From positions 1 through 64,000 of the forward strand of contig DASZNC010000146.1 of assembly GCA_035551615.1 (NCBI GenBank): 64,000 nt of DNA, given 5' to 3'. Shown one piece after another: positions 25,799-34,493 of this stretch. Each line of letters starts with the position of its first letter. The stretch's first letter is position 1. Below the pieces are notes generated by a model. That model saw nothing but the letters and a program-made list of their open reading frames with translations, searched no databases and had not been told where the DNA came from. The position numbers and the translations under genes were made by a program. The DNA is from JAKCDU01 sp035551615. Lineage in GTDB: Bacteria; Actinomycetota; Acidimicrobiia; Acidimicrobiales; Palsa-688.

Positions 25799-26004
25799 TT
25801 CGGATTCTCGTTCGTCGCGAGCCACCGTTCCAGGGACGTCAGCGCGTCCTATCAGGCGAAGGCGGCCGCACGATAGTGCAGTCGAAAAGCACCAAAGGTC
25901 GCGCCATCGCTCCTGTTGGCGGGTGCTGCCCACTGCGACGATGACGCACGAGGCCCATGCCTTCTATTCGGCGTCAACGACGCGATCCATAACGAGGAGC
26001 TGCC

Positions 26005-27522
26005 ATGCCGAACTACCTGTCCCCGGGCGTTTACGTCCAAGAGGTTTCATCAGGATCGAAACCCATCGAAGGTGTCGGCACTGCGGTCGCCGCCTTCGTC
26101 GGTCTGGCCCAGGACGGCCCGATCAATGAGCCCATCCTGGTCACCAACTGGACCCAGTTCGTGTCCACGTTCGGTGACTTCATGCCCGAGGGCTACCTCG
26201 CCCATGCCGTCTACGGATACTTCCTGAACGGCGGCGGGTCGGCCTACGTCGTGCGCGTCGGCGATTCGGGATCGGACGCCGAACCGGTCGCCAAGGCGGC
26301 CCTGCCGGCGGCCGCCGAGGGCTCGTCGGGACTGAGCATCAGCGCCATCGAGGCCGGGGCCGGGGGCGACGAGATCACCGTCGAGGTCCAGGAGGCCTCG
26401 GAGGCGGCGGAAGGCAACTTCAAGGTTGTTGTCAGTCGCGGCGACAAGGTCGAGGAGACGTTCGACAACGTCACCTCCAAGCGCGGTGCCCAGAACGTCG
26501 TCAACGCCCTGAAGCGGTCGCGGCTGATCAAGGTCGAGGACGCGCCGGGTGCGCTCGACGCGCCTCTGGCCCAGGGGCGGATCGCCCTGTCCGGCGGCCG
26601 GGTACCGCCGACCACTTCGATCAATGCCGACGACTACATCGGGAACTCCAGCGACCGCAGCGGTTTCGCCGGCCTCGAGGCCATCGATGAGGTCACCATG
26701 CTCAGCGTGCCCGACGCCATGTGGGCCTTCCAGAAGGGCCTGATCGACATGGACGGCCTCCAGGCCATCCAGCTGGCCATGATCGCCCACTGTGAGCTGA
26801 TGACCGACCGGGTGGCCATCCTGGATCCGCCGCCCGGACTGAACGCCCAGCAGATCAAGGAGTGGCGGGTCGAAAAGGTGGGTTACGACTCCAAGTTCGC
26901 CGCCCTGTACTGGCCGTGGATCAAGGTCATGGACCCGGTCCAGGGCAGCCCTGGACTGATCCCGCCCAGCGGTCACATGGCCGGGGTGTGGGCCCGGAGC
27001 GATGACACCCGCGGTGTGCACAAGGCACCGGCCAATGAGGTGGTCCGCGGCGCGCTGGGCCCGGCTCTCAAGATCACCCGGGGCGAGCACGACCAGTTGA
27101 ACCCGAACGGGATCAACTGCATCCGGGCATTTCCCGGCCGGGGCGTCCGTGTCTGGGGCGCCCGGACCCTGTCGAGCGATCCGGAGTGGCGCTATCTCAA
27201 CGTCCGCCGGCTCTTCAACTTCGTGGAGCAGTCGATCCTGCGGGGCACCGACTGGGTCGTCTTCGAGCCGAACGACGCCCGCCTCTGGGACGCCGTCAAG
27301 CGGACCGTCAACATGTTCCTGCGTCGGGTGTGGCGTGACGGCGCCCTGTTCGGAGCGACCGCCGGCGAGGCGTTCTTCGTCAAATGCGACGCCGAGAACA
27401 ACCCGCCCGAAACCCGCGACGTCGGCCAGCTGATCATCGATGTCGGCATCGCCCCTGTGAAGCCGGCCGAGTTCGTCGTGTTCCGGATTTCGCAGTACGC
27501 GGCCGGCGGCGCCGCCGAGTAG
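26005..27522 (+). CDS. contractile sheath protein (phage tail sheath/Pvc2-like)
   Basis: This 505-residue protein begins with the sheath signature PNYLSPGVYVQEVSSG, includes VGTAVAAFVGLAQDGP and the insert domain with Ala/Glu-rich strands (about 90-200), and ends with the conserved C-terminal domain (NCIRAFPGRGVRVWGARTL, NVRRLFNFVEQSIL, WVVFEPNDARLW, and IGIAP-like IAPVKPAEFVVFRI). It polymerises around the inner tube and contracts on firing. ATG 26005 has a GAGGAG Shine-Dalgarno. Only one sheath gene is present, as in actinobacterial eCIS, in contrast to the three of PVC/Afp. It is the first gene of the rightward structural operon. Confidence 0.95.
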   Translation: MPNYLSPGVYVQEVSSGSKPIEGVGTAVAAFVGLAQDGPINEPILVTNWTQFVSTFGDFMPEGYLAHAVYGYFLNGGGSAYVVRVGDSGSDAEPVAKAALPAAAEGSSGLSISAIEAGAGGDEITVEVQEASEAAEGNFKVVVSRGDKVEETFDNVTSKRGAQNVVNALKRSRLIKVEDAPGALDAPLAQGRIALSGGRVPPTTSINADDYIGNSSDRSGFAGLEAIDEVTMLSVPDAMWAFQKGLIDMDGLQAIQLAMIAHCELMTDRVAILDPPPGLNAQQIKEWRVEKVGYDSKFAALYWPWIKVMDPVQGSPGLIPPSGHMAGVWARSDDTRGVHKAPANEVVRGALGPALKITRGEHDQLNPNGINCIRAFPGRGVRVWGARTLSSDPEWRYLNVRRLFNFVEQSILRGTDWVVFEPNDARLWDAVKRTVNMFLRRVWRDGALFGATAGEAFFVKCDAENNPPETRDVGQLIIDVGIAPVKPAEFVVFRISQYAAGGAAE

Positions 27523-27556
27523 TTGACCCCACCAACGAGCCTCTGAGGAGAATCCC

Positions 27557-28018
27557 ATGATTGGTCTTGGCAAGGACATGCCGAACGATGCGATCACCGC
27601 ATCACGATTCACCATCTCCATCGACGGTTACGAGATCGCGCAGTTCTCGGAATTGACCGGTATCACGACCGAGGTCGACGTCGTCGAGTTCCAGGAGAAC
27701 ACGTCGAACGCGGCCGCCATCCTGAAGAAGCTGCCGGGCAAGAAGAAGGCACCGACCATCGTCCTCAAGCGGGGCAAGAACATGTCGGTCGACATGTGGA
27801 CCTGGCACGAGTCGGTACTCAACGGTGACATCGCCGCCGCCCGCAAGAGCGGCAGCATCGTCATGTACGCCTACGACGGGAGTCCGGTGGCCCGCTACCA
27901 CTTCGAAAACGGGTGGCCGGCCAAGATTTCCGTCGGGGGCCTGAAAGCCGGCGCCAATGACGTCCTGATGGAGGAGGTCACCATCGTCTGCGAGCACATC
28001 ATGAGGGTCGCGCCGTGA
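27557..28018 (+). CDS. inner tube protein (Pvc1/gp19-like)
   Basis: This 153-residue phage tail tube protein has FTISIDGYEIAQFSELTGI at the N-terminus, VVEFQENTSNAAAILKKLPG, the central IVLKRGKNMSVDMWTWHESV and the C-terminal strand VLMEEVTIVCEHIMRV. It should stack as hexameric rings forming the tube inside the sheath. ATG 27557 has a GAGGAGA Shine-Dalgarno and lies 34 bases after the sheath gene. Two further tube-domain genes (31020 and 31480) probably encode the baseplate-side adaptor tubes. Confidence 0.93.
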   Translation: MIGLGKDMPNDAITASRFTISIDGYEIAQFSELTGITTEVDVVEFQENTSNAAAILKKLPGKKKAPTIVLKRGKNMSVDMWTWHESVLNGDIAAARKSGSIVMYAYDGSPVARYHFENGWPAKISVGGLKAGANDVLMEEVTIVCEHIMRVAP

Positions 28019-28049
28019 TCAGGTCCGCCACCGGGCGGGCGGTGGTCCG

Positions 28050-28451
28050 ATGAGCATGTCGACCCTGGATGCCCGTCCGCCGGTCCGGACCCAGTTCCGC
28101 TTCACGTTGCCGGTCGGCTACATCGACTCGCATGGTGTCCTCCACCGGGAGGGCACCATGCGGATGGCCACCGCCCGCGACGAGTTGGCCCCGCAGAGCG
28201 ACATGCGGGTCCGCCAGAATCCGGCCTTCCTCACCGTGCTGCTCCTCGAGCGCACGGTCACTCAGCTGGGTTCGGTGCCCGAAGTCGACTCGACCGTCAT
28301 CGAGAATCTGTTCGCCGCCGACCTGAACTTCCTTCAGGAGCTGTACCGGCGGATCAATCAGGAAGGTCATACAGAGGCCACGGTCAGCTGCCCAGGCTGC
28401 CGTTTGGAGTTCACGGTGGATCTCGCCGGTGATGCGCAGGGGGGAGTGTGA
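28050..28451 (+). CDS. phage tail/baseplate assembly protein (T4 hub-chaperone-like)
   Basis: This 133-residue protein of a type found in eCIS and tail loci after the tube gene contains RFTLPVGYIDSHGVLHREG, then MRMATARDELAPQ, a helical core ending in LFAADLNFLQELYRRIN, and a C-terminal CPGC pair that may bind metal or form a disulfide. Such proteins are annotated as tail assembly proteins or T4-type baseplate-hub chaperones; the assignment here rests on position and pattern. Its TGA overlaps the GTG of the next small gene (GTGA), indicating coupling. Confidence 0.75.
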   Translation: MSMSTLDARPPVRTQFRFTLPVGYIDSHGVLHREGTMRMATARDELAPQSDMRVRQNPAFLTVLLLERTVTQLGSVPEVDSTVIENLFAADLNFLQELYRRINQEGHTEATVSCPGCRLEFTVDLAGDAQGGV

Positions 28452-28606
28452 CGTACGCGGCTGACCAGCTGTACGAGGAGGTCGCGTACGTGGCGTACTA
28501 CTTCCATTGGTCCGAGGACTCGATCCTCGACCTCGAACATTCGTCCCGACAGCAATACCTGGCCCAGATCTCCAAGATCAACGACCAGATCATGCAGGAG
28601 TACTAG
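28448..28606 (+). CDS. DUF6760-type micro-protein of the injection system
   Basis: This 52-residue frame runs from GTG 28448 to TAG 28606, overlapping the preceding stop by four bases and ending immediately before the ATG of the DUF4157 gene. It begins TYAADQLYEEVAYVAYYFHW and continues DSILDLEHSSRQQYL, a pattern I recall for the DUF6760 family that sits at this place in eCIS-like loci. The dense packing on both sides supports translation. It is probably an assembly factor, perhaps a partner of the preceding chaperone-like protein; the molecular role is unknown. Confidence 0.8.
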   Translation: MTYAADQLYEEVAYVAYYFHWSEDSILDLEHSSRQQYLAQISKINDQIMQEY

Positions 28607-30985
28607 ATGCCTTGGGGTTTCGGCCGTGGGCGCCGCCGCGACACGGCGGGGCAACCGGCGAACCAACCGACAGAGAAGAGTTCGTCGCCGGCGTGGACCG
28701 AAACCGCTCCGCTCCGGCCGACCCTCTCGTCGCGCCCGGTGGCCAATACCCCTGAGTTCCTGCGGTCCCTGGCGGGGAGCCGTACGCCGAGGTTGAGCGT
28801 CGTCGCTCGGCCGACGAAGCAGATCGCCGATCTGCCCCCGGTCCGGCCGATCGAGGAGTCGAGTGACTTCGGCACCCCGGGACCGGGGCCGGCCCGACCG
28901 GCGTCGGTGGCGCCCGAAGGCAGCCGGCTGCGCCGGGCGTGGTCGAAAGCGGCATCGGCTCCGGAACCGGCGACCGGTCCCTCCGGGCCTGACCCGGGCG
29001 CCCTGCCGCCCATACCCGTGGCGAGGATCGCCCCCGCAGTCGAGTACCCGGCCGCATCCCGCCGACCGGTGGAGGTGCCGATCGTCGCTTCCTTCCCACG
29101 CCGGCAACTGGCTGTTCGCACCGAGCCGGACGCATCCGACACCGGAGTCGGCTACCAGGCGCCGGTCCCGACTCCCGCCGGGAGCAACGAGCCGGACACC
29201 ATCCCGGACGAGACGATGGCGGTGGACGAGGGCGACGACCTGCCGCCCGAACCGGTCCGGGGTGTCAGCTATCTCAACATGCCGACGCGTCGTTCCGAAC
29301 CGGTGGCCTCCGATCCTGAGCCGGTCCGCCCCAAGCCGACCGATTCTCCCTCGCCTCCTCCGCGGCCGGCCCACCGCCCGGGGCTGGGCGCGCCCCGACG
29401 CCGGGTGATGGAGGGCCCGGCCACAGACGCCGGCCGCCAGGACGACCACCCCCAACCGGCTCCGGCACCGCCGGTCGCGGAATCCACCCCGACCGTCGCA
29501 GTTGTCGAACGGGTGGTTGAGATCGAACGGTCCACTGTTGGGGAGCCGTCGTCGGCGGCGCCCGAAGGCCTGTCGGCTTCGTCGGCCGCCGAAGCCCGGT
29601 CGCACGCCGCATCCCCGCCGCCTTCGCCGGACCCGTCGGTGACGGAGTCCGCTGAACCAGCCTCGCCGCCCGTATCGGTGCCGAGGGTCGGCCGCCGGTT
29701 CGAGCCCGCCGTCCCGGCACCTGAGCCGGTTCCGGCCCGGACGTCGGCGGCACCGAACCCGCCGACCAAGCCCGGTCTCGTGCACCTCAATCCCCGACCC
29801 CGCCCAGGGCTGAGCGATCCGATGCCGGCTACCCGGGTGCTTCCCGGCCGCACCCGTCCGGCACCGGCGTCCACCCCGCCACCCTCGGCACGCGTCCAGG
29901 TGCGGTCGGCGGACATCCCGGTCGACGTGCCCACACAGATGCGCGAGCAGATCCGCCAGGTCACCGGCGCGGACGTTGGCAACGTCCGGGTGCACCGCGG
30001 TCCGGCGGCGTCGGCCAGAGCGGCGAGCGTGGGTGCGGCCGCCTTCGCCCAGGGTGAGAACGTCGTACTTCCGGCCAGCCTCGGTCCGCTGTCCGACGAC
30101 CGGGCCAAGGGCCTCCTGGCCCACGAGCTGACCCACGTGGTGCAGCAGCGGCGGTTCCGTGGGGACCTGCCCGACGAGAGCTCAGCGGCCGGTCGGGCGC
30201 TCGAGGAGCAGGCCCAGGTGGTCGAGCGGCACATCCGCGACCACCACCACGAGCCGACCCCGGTGGTCAGCACCGCCCCGGCGCCCGAACCGGTGGCGGC
30301 GCCGGAACCGGCCCCGGTGGCCGATGATCTCCCGCCGGCGGTAACACTGTCGGCGGAGGAACAGCAGGCCATCTCGGCCGCCGCCCATGACCTGGTCGCC
30401 AGCGGGTTGGCCGGCGCCGGTTCCGACGGCGTCCTCTACTTCGGCCCGGCCCGGGAAGAGATGGAAGGTCACCCGGGAAGAGAGCTGCAGGGCCCTCCGC
30501 TGGGCCTGGTCGACATGGTGGGGGCGCTGCCGGGCGCGTCCCGACTCGCCCCCGGGACACCGGTGGGAGCGCCCGGGACCCCGAGCGGAACCCGCTTCGA
30601 TCTGACGTCGGCGTCGCCGGTGGGAATGCAAAGGGCCGTGGGCCCGGCCGATTTCGGGCCGGTGAGCGAGTCGATGCCGAGCGCCACACCAGCGTCGCCG
30701 GTGATGTCCCAGCTCATGTCGATGGCGAACGACGCCACCGTCGTGGATTCCCTGGGCGCCGATTCGCCCCCGTCCTCGCTGCCGTCATCAGCCGCCGCCG
30801 CCCCGGAGGCGCCGGCCACCGACGAAGCGGACCCGGAGCCGCAGTCGCAGAACCGGTTCCAGATGCCGAACGAGCGGGACCTGGACGAGCTGTCGAAGAG
30901 GCTCTACCACCGGTTGCGCCGCCAGTTGAAAAACGAGCTGGTCATCGACCGCGAGCGGTCCGGCCTCATCGCCGACCTGCGGTGA
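28607..30985 (+). CDS. DUF4157 (eCIS core) protein with HEXXH-type metalloprotease motif
   Basis: This 792-residue protein has a long low-complexity Pro/Ala/Glu-rich N-terminal half (about 1-440), a DUF4157 domain (about 440-515: MREQIRQVTGADVGNVRVHR, then LLAHELTHVVQQ with H506, E507 and H510), another Pro/Glu linker (540-580), and a C-terminal region ending in a basic helical segment (DLDELSKRLYHRLRRQLKNE). DUF4157 is a hallmark of eCIS loci and carries an intact zinc-peptidase motif. Known proteins of this type may mature or load cargo, or be cargo with toxin tails. Here no recognisable toxin domain follows, so a structural or maturation role is as likely. It starts directly after the DUF6760 stop. 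Confidence 0.88.
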   Translation: MPWGFGRGRRRDTAGQPANQPTEKSSSPAWTETAPLRPTLSSRPVANTPEFLRSLAGSRTPRLSVVARPTKQIADLPPVRPIEESSDFGTPGPGPARPASVAPEGSRLRRAWSKAASAPEPATGPSGPDPGALPPIPVARIAPAVEYPAASRRPVEVPIVASFPRRQLAVRTEPDASDTGVGYQAPVPTPAGSNEPDTIPDETMAVDEGDDLPPEPVRGVSYLNMPTRRSEPVASDPEPVRPKPTDSPSPPPRPAHRPGLGAPRRRVMEGPATDAGRQDDHPQPAPAPPVAESTPTVAVVERVVEIERSTVGEPSSAAPEGLSASSAAEARSHAASPPPSPDPSVTESAEPASPPVSVPRVGRRFEPAVPAPEPVPARTSAAPNPPTKPGLVHLNPRPRPGLSDPMPATRVLPGRTRPAPASTPPPSARVQVRSADIPVDVPTQMREQIRQVTGADVGNVRVHRGPAASARAASVGAAAFAQGENVVLPASLGPLSDDRAKGLLAHELTHVVQQRRFRGDLPDESSAAGRALEEQAQVVERHIRDHHHEPTPVVSTAPAPEPVAAPEPAPVADDLPPAVTLSAEEQQAISAAAHDLVASGLAGAGSDGVLYFGPAREEMEGHPGRELQGPPLGLVDMVGALPGASRLAPGTPVGAPGTPSGTRFDLTSASPVGMQRAVGPADFGPVSESMPSATPASPVMSQLMSMANDATVVDSLGADSPPSSLPSSAAAAPEAPATDEADPEPQSQNRFQMPNERDLDELSKRLYHRLRRQLKNELVIDRERSGLIADLR

Positions 30986-31019
30986 CCACTAACCCCCTAC
31001 GAGTGAAAGGAGCTCACCA

Positions 31020-31472
31020 ATGCCCATGAAGGCCTTCTCAGAGAACGACCATCTCGGTCTTGCTCTCCGCTTCGAAGTTGTGATCGACGACTGGGAGCTG
31101 GGCAGCTGGTCGAAGTGCACCGGTCTCGATGTCTCCTTCGGTCTGTGCCAGTACACCGAAGGCAACAACCCGGACTTCACCTGGTATTTCCCGGGTAACA
31201 CCAAATACAGCAACATCACCCTGACGCGGGCGTGCACCAAGGAGAGCACCGGCGTAGTGATGAAGTGGCTCGAGAAGCAACTGAAGACCCCCACGCATGG
31301 CAACGGGTCGATCACGTTGAAGGACGCCTGGCAGGAGGAAGTGGCCAAGTGGAATCTCCGGCGGATCATGCCGCTCAAGTGGGCCGGCCCGTCGATGGAT
31401 GCCTCCGGCAGCGCGGTAGCTACCGAGACCCTCGAACTGGTGCACGAGGGCTTCCTCCCACTCGCCGGATAG
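31020..31472 (+). CDS. second tail-tube-like protein (Pvc5-type adaptor)
   Basis: This 150-residue tube-fold protein contains LALRFEVVIDDWELGSWSKC, TGLDVSFGLCQYTEGN, NITLTRACTKES and the terminal VATETLELVHEGFLPL. In PVC/Afp, small tube paralogues (Pvc5 and relatives) link the spike to the tube; position before the LysM and spike genes fits this. It resembles the N-terminal part of the next gene (31480) more than the main tube at 27557, so those two are probably sequential adaptor rings. ATG 31020 has an AAAGGAG Shine-Dalgarno. Confidence 0.88.
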   Translation: MPMKAFSENDHLGLALRFEVVIDDWELGSWSKCTGLDVSFGLCQYTEGNNPDFTWYFPGNTKYSNITLTRACTKESTGVVMKWLEKQLKTPTHGNGSITLKDAWQEEVAKWNLRRIMPLKWAGPSMDASGSAVATETLELVHEGFLPLAG

Positions 31473-31479
31473 AGCTGAC

Positions 31480-32694
31480 ATGGGTGCTGTCACCTCAATA
31501 AACGCTCACCTCGGGCTGGCCCCGAGATTCGAAGTCACCGTCGAGGGTCACGACCTCGGCGGCTGGCAGCAGTGCACCGGCCTGGAGGTGGACTTCAGTC
31601 CCTATCAGCTCCAGGAGATGGGGGAGAACACCACAGTCCACAACCTGCGCGGCCAGGCGAAGTACCAGAACATCGTCCTGACCCGCGCCGTCGTGTCCCA
31701 GATGTGGAACTCCGAGACACTCAAGTGGCTGGCCAAGTTCCAGGGTATCCAGCGGCCCGGCAACGCAACGATCGTCCTGTACGACGCATGGGGCGAGTCG
31801 GTGGCCAGCTGGGAGCTCATGCGCGTCATTCCGGTGAAATGGAAGGGGCCGACGCTCAACTCGAAGCAGAACGAGGTCGCCACTGAAGTCCTCACCCTGG
31901 CTCACGAAGGATTCGCCGGGCTGGCTGAGCCCCACGCCGTGGCCCTGGCCTCGCTGACCGAGGTCGGCAACTCCGATCACCAGATCAACCTGCAGTTCAA
32001 CCCGAAGAGCGTGACCCAGAAGCGGCAGAACGAACCGGCCGTTCACAACGGTTACAGCACGTACACGGGGAACTCCTCATCGGGTTCGGCCAGCGCCAGC
32101 GACGGGTTCGGGGACTCCTACTACGGCCAAGCGGCGGTCATGATGGGCATGGGGCTCAACACCTGGAGTCTGTCCAGCGTGGTGTTCGACTCCGACTACG
32201 GGGCGTCGGGCGGTGGTGGCGCATCGTCGGTACGGGAGATCGACGATCAAACGCTGATGCGGAACGTGAACCTGCTCTTCAAATGGATGCAGACGCACGG
32301 CAGCGGGCAGAAGAAGTCGTCGGTCGTGCTGCTGTTCGCGTGGCCCCGGTTCCTCTCGGAGCCGGCATTCGTCCATCTCGGATCGACGACGGTCAAGTAC
32401 GTCCGACTCAGGCACAACGGAACGCCCAGCCGGGTCGAGATCAGCCTGACGCTGACCGAGGTCGCACCCAGCGACGTCACCGCCAACCAGAACCCGACAT
32501 CAGGGGGACCGGGTGGCCATCGCACCTGCCGGGTGGTCGACGGCGAATCCCTGGCCTCGGTCGCCTACCGCGAGTACGGCGAGGCCGGGGTGTGGCCCCA
32601 ACTGGCCCGGTTCAACAGGATCGACGATCCGTTCCGCATGCGTACCGGTCGGGTCCTGCAGATCCCGACCCGTCGGATTCTCGATCGCGCCTGA
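31480..32694 (+). CDS. tube-domain/LysM fusion baseplate protein (Pvc5-Pvc7-like)
   Basis: This 404-residue protein joins three parts: an N-terminal tube domain (1-145: LAPRFEVTVEGHDLGGWQQC, VATEVLTLAHEGFAGL), a middle region of the CIS-tube/Pvc7 type (about 165-335: INLQFNPKSVTQKRQ, VNLLFKWMQTHGSGQKKSS, VKYVRLRHNGTPSRVEISL), and a C-terminal LysM-like module (about 345-400: RVVDGESLASVAYREYG, NRIDDPFRMRTGRVLQIP). In PVC-type systems the tube paralogue and the LysM protein are separate genes, so this is a fusion. It probably forms the collar between tube and spike hub. Its stop overlaps the next start (TGATG). Confidence 0.88.
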   Translation: MGAVTSINAHLGLAPRFEVTVEGHDLGGWQQCTGLEVDFSPYQLQEMGENTTVHNLRGQAKYQNIVLTRAVVSQMWNSETLKWLAKFQGIQRPGNATIVLYDAWGESVASWELMRVIPVKWKGPTLNSKQNEVATEVLTLAHEGFAGLAEPHAVALASLTEVGNSDHQINLQFNPKSVTQKRQNEPAVHNGYSTYTGNSSSGSASASDGFGDSYYGQAAVMMGMGLNTWSLSSVVFDSDYGASGGGGASSVREIDDQTLMRNVNLLFKWMQTHGSGQKKSSVVLLFAWPRFLSEPAFVHLGSTTVKYVRLRHNGTPSRVEISLTLTEVAPSDVTANQNPTSGGPGGHRTCRVVDGESLASVAYREYGEAGVWPQLARFNRIDDPFRMRTGRVLQIPTRRILDRA

Positions 32695-34463
32695 TGCGAC
32701 TCGGGCCCGGTCAGATACCCACCCTCCTCGTGGAGGCGGACGGTAGTGAGTTGACCGCGCCCGCGATGCAGCGACTGACCAACCTGGTCGTCGACAACTC
32801 CTTGCACAAGCCGGACATGTTCGTCATCACCTTCGCTGATGACGAAGCGGAGGTCATGGGCGCGACGCACCTCCGGGTCGGTTCCCAGATCACCGTCACG
32901 GCCAACGGCTGGATGAACGACGAGATGCTCACGCTCATCGAGGGCGAGGTGACCTCGATCGAGGCCGCTTATGAAGGCATGGCGTCGGAGACCATCATCC
33001 GCGGCTACGACAAGTCACACCGGCTCCACCGGGGTAGCCGGACGGCCACCTACAACAACGTCAAGGACTCTGACATCGCCCAGACCATCGCCAACCGACT
33101 GGGATGCGAGATCGGCACCATCGACGACTCCGGCACCACCCTCGACTACGTCGCCCAGTTCAATCAGACCGATTGGGAGTTCCTGTCCGCCCGCGCCAGG
33201 GAGATCGGCTTCGAGATGTCGGTCACAGAGGGGAAGTTCAACTTCCGCCGACCGATCAGCGCCAGCACCGGCCCCGATTCGCCCGACGGCGGCTTGCCGT
33301 CCAGTACCCAGCTCACATACGGGTTCGATCTGCGGACCTTCCATCCCCGAGTGAGCGCCGTCGGCCAACCGGGCGATGTCGCCGTCCGGTCGTGGGACCC
33401 GATGCAGAAGCAGGTGATCCAGAGCAGTAGTTCCAACTCGGCCAGCCACTTCGCCGTGGCCACCGATCTGTCGCAACTCACCGAGTCGTTCGGAGACGCC
33501 ACGCACACCATCGTCGACCGTCCGGTCGGTACCCAGGGCGAGGCCGACCGCATCGCCCAGGCCGGTGCCGCCCAGACCGGGTCGTCGGGCTTCGAGGGGG
33601 AGGGCATGGTGCTCGGCAACCCGACTCTGCGCCCGGGAGTGCCGGTCAACATCAGCGGTGTCGTCGATCCGTTCAACGGCCGCTACACCTTGACGGAGAC
33701 CCGCCACGTGTTCCAGGCGGGCGACTACCTGACCCACTTCACGGTCAGCGGCCAGCGCGACCGGAGCCTGCTCGGGCTCACCTCGTCAGGTGGTTCACAC
33801 TCCCGACCGTCGGCCGGGGGCGCCCCGATACCGGGGGTGGTCATCGCCCAGGTCACGGACAACAACGACCCGAACAACCTCGGTCGGGTGAAGTTGAAGT
33901 TTCCCTGGCTGTCCGACGACTACGAGTCGGATTGGTGCCGGTACTGCCAGCTCGGCGCCGGTCCCAGCAGCGGTGCCCACTGGTGGCCGGAGGTCAATGA
34001 CGAGGTACTCGTCGCCTTCGAGTTCGGCGACGTGCGACGCCCGTACGTGGTCGGCAACCTGCACAACGGCCAGGACACCCCCAACCTGGGCGACAGCCTG
34101 TTCAACGGTGGTCAGGTGGCACGTCGTGGCTTCGTCTCGCGGGCCGGTCACATGATGGTGTTCTTCGACGACTCATCGAAGATGGGCGTGGCGCTGCTGA
34201 CGGCCGACAGCAGTTGCAAGGTGGCTCTCAACCAGACGTCCGGTGAGATCCACATCTCCTGCTCGGGGCAGGTGACGATCGAGACCGACAGCGGTGACGT
34301 GACCGTCAACAGCGGCGGCGATGTGAACGTCAGCAGCAATGGCGATGTCAGCGTGACCGCGTCGGCCGGAAGCATCACGTTGGACGGCGGTTCGGGAGTG
34401 ACCATCCAGTCCGAAGCGCAGGTGACGATCAGCGCACCCCAGGTCAGCCTCGGCGGCGGGTGA
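32694..34463 (+). CDS. VgrG/gpD-like central spike (Pvc8-type)
   Basis: This 589-residue spike protein, starting at ATG 32694, has a gpD/gp27-like hub (1-340: GYDKSHRLHRGSRTATYNNV, TDWEFLSARAREIGFEMSV), an OB-fold (about 380-470: PGVVIAQVTDNNDPNNLGRV, then WWPEVNDEVLVAFEFGD) and a C-terminal repetitive beta-helix (about 510-589, with TVNSGGDVNVSSNGDV repeats). Trimers form the needle that pierces the target. No separate PAAR tip gene is visible, so the tip may be supplied from elsewhere or be absent. It overlaps the LysM fusion gene by one base. Confidence 0.93.
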   Translation: MRLGPGQIPTLLVEADGSELTAPAMQRLTNLVVDNSLHKPDMFVITFADDEAEVMGATHLRVGSQITVTANGWMNDEMLTLIEGEVTSIEAAYEGMASETIIRGYDKSHRLHRGSRTATYNNVKDSDIAQTIANRLGCEIGTIDDSGTTLDYVAQFNQTDWEFLSARAREIGFEMSVTEGKFNFRRPISASTGPDSPDGGLPSSTQLTYGFDLRTFHPRVSAVGQPGDVAVRSWDPMQKQVIQSSSSNSASHFAVATDLSQLTESFGDATHTIVDRPVGTQGEADRIAQAGAAQTGSSGFEGEGMVLGNPTLRPGVPVNISGVVDPFNGRYTLTETRHVFQAGDYLTHFTVSGQRDRSLLGLTSSGGSHSRPSAGGAPIPGVVIAQVTDNNDPNNLGRVKLKFPWLSDDYESDWCRYCQLGAGPSSGAHWWPEVNDEVLVAFEFGDVRRPYVVGNLHNGQDTPNLGDSLFNGGQVARRGFVSRAGHMMVFFDDSSKMGVALLTADSSCKVALNQTSGEIHISCSGQVTIETDSGDVTVNSGGDVNVSSNGDVSVTASAGSITLDGGSGVTIQSEAQVTISAPQVSLGGG

Positions 34464-34493
34464 CAGGTCAAGAGAGTTGAAAGGAAGAGCGAG

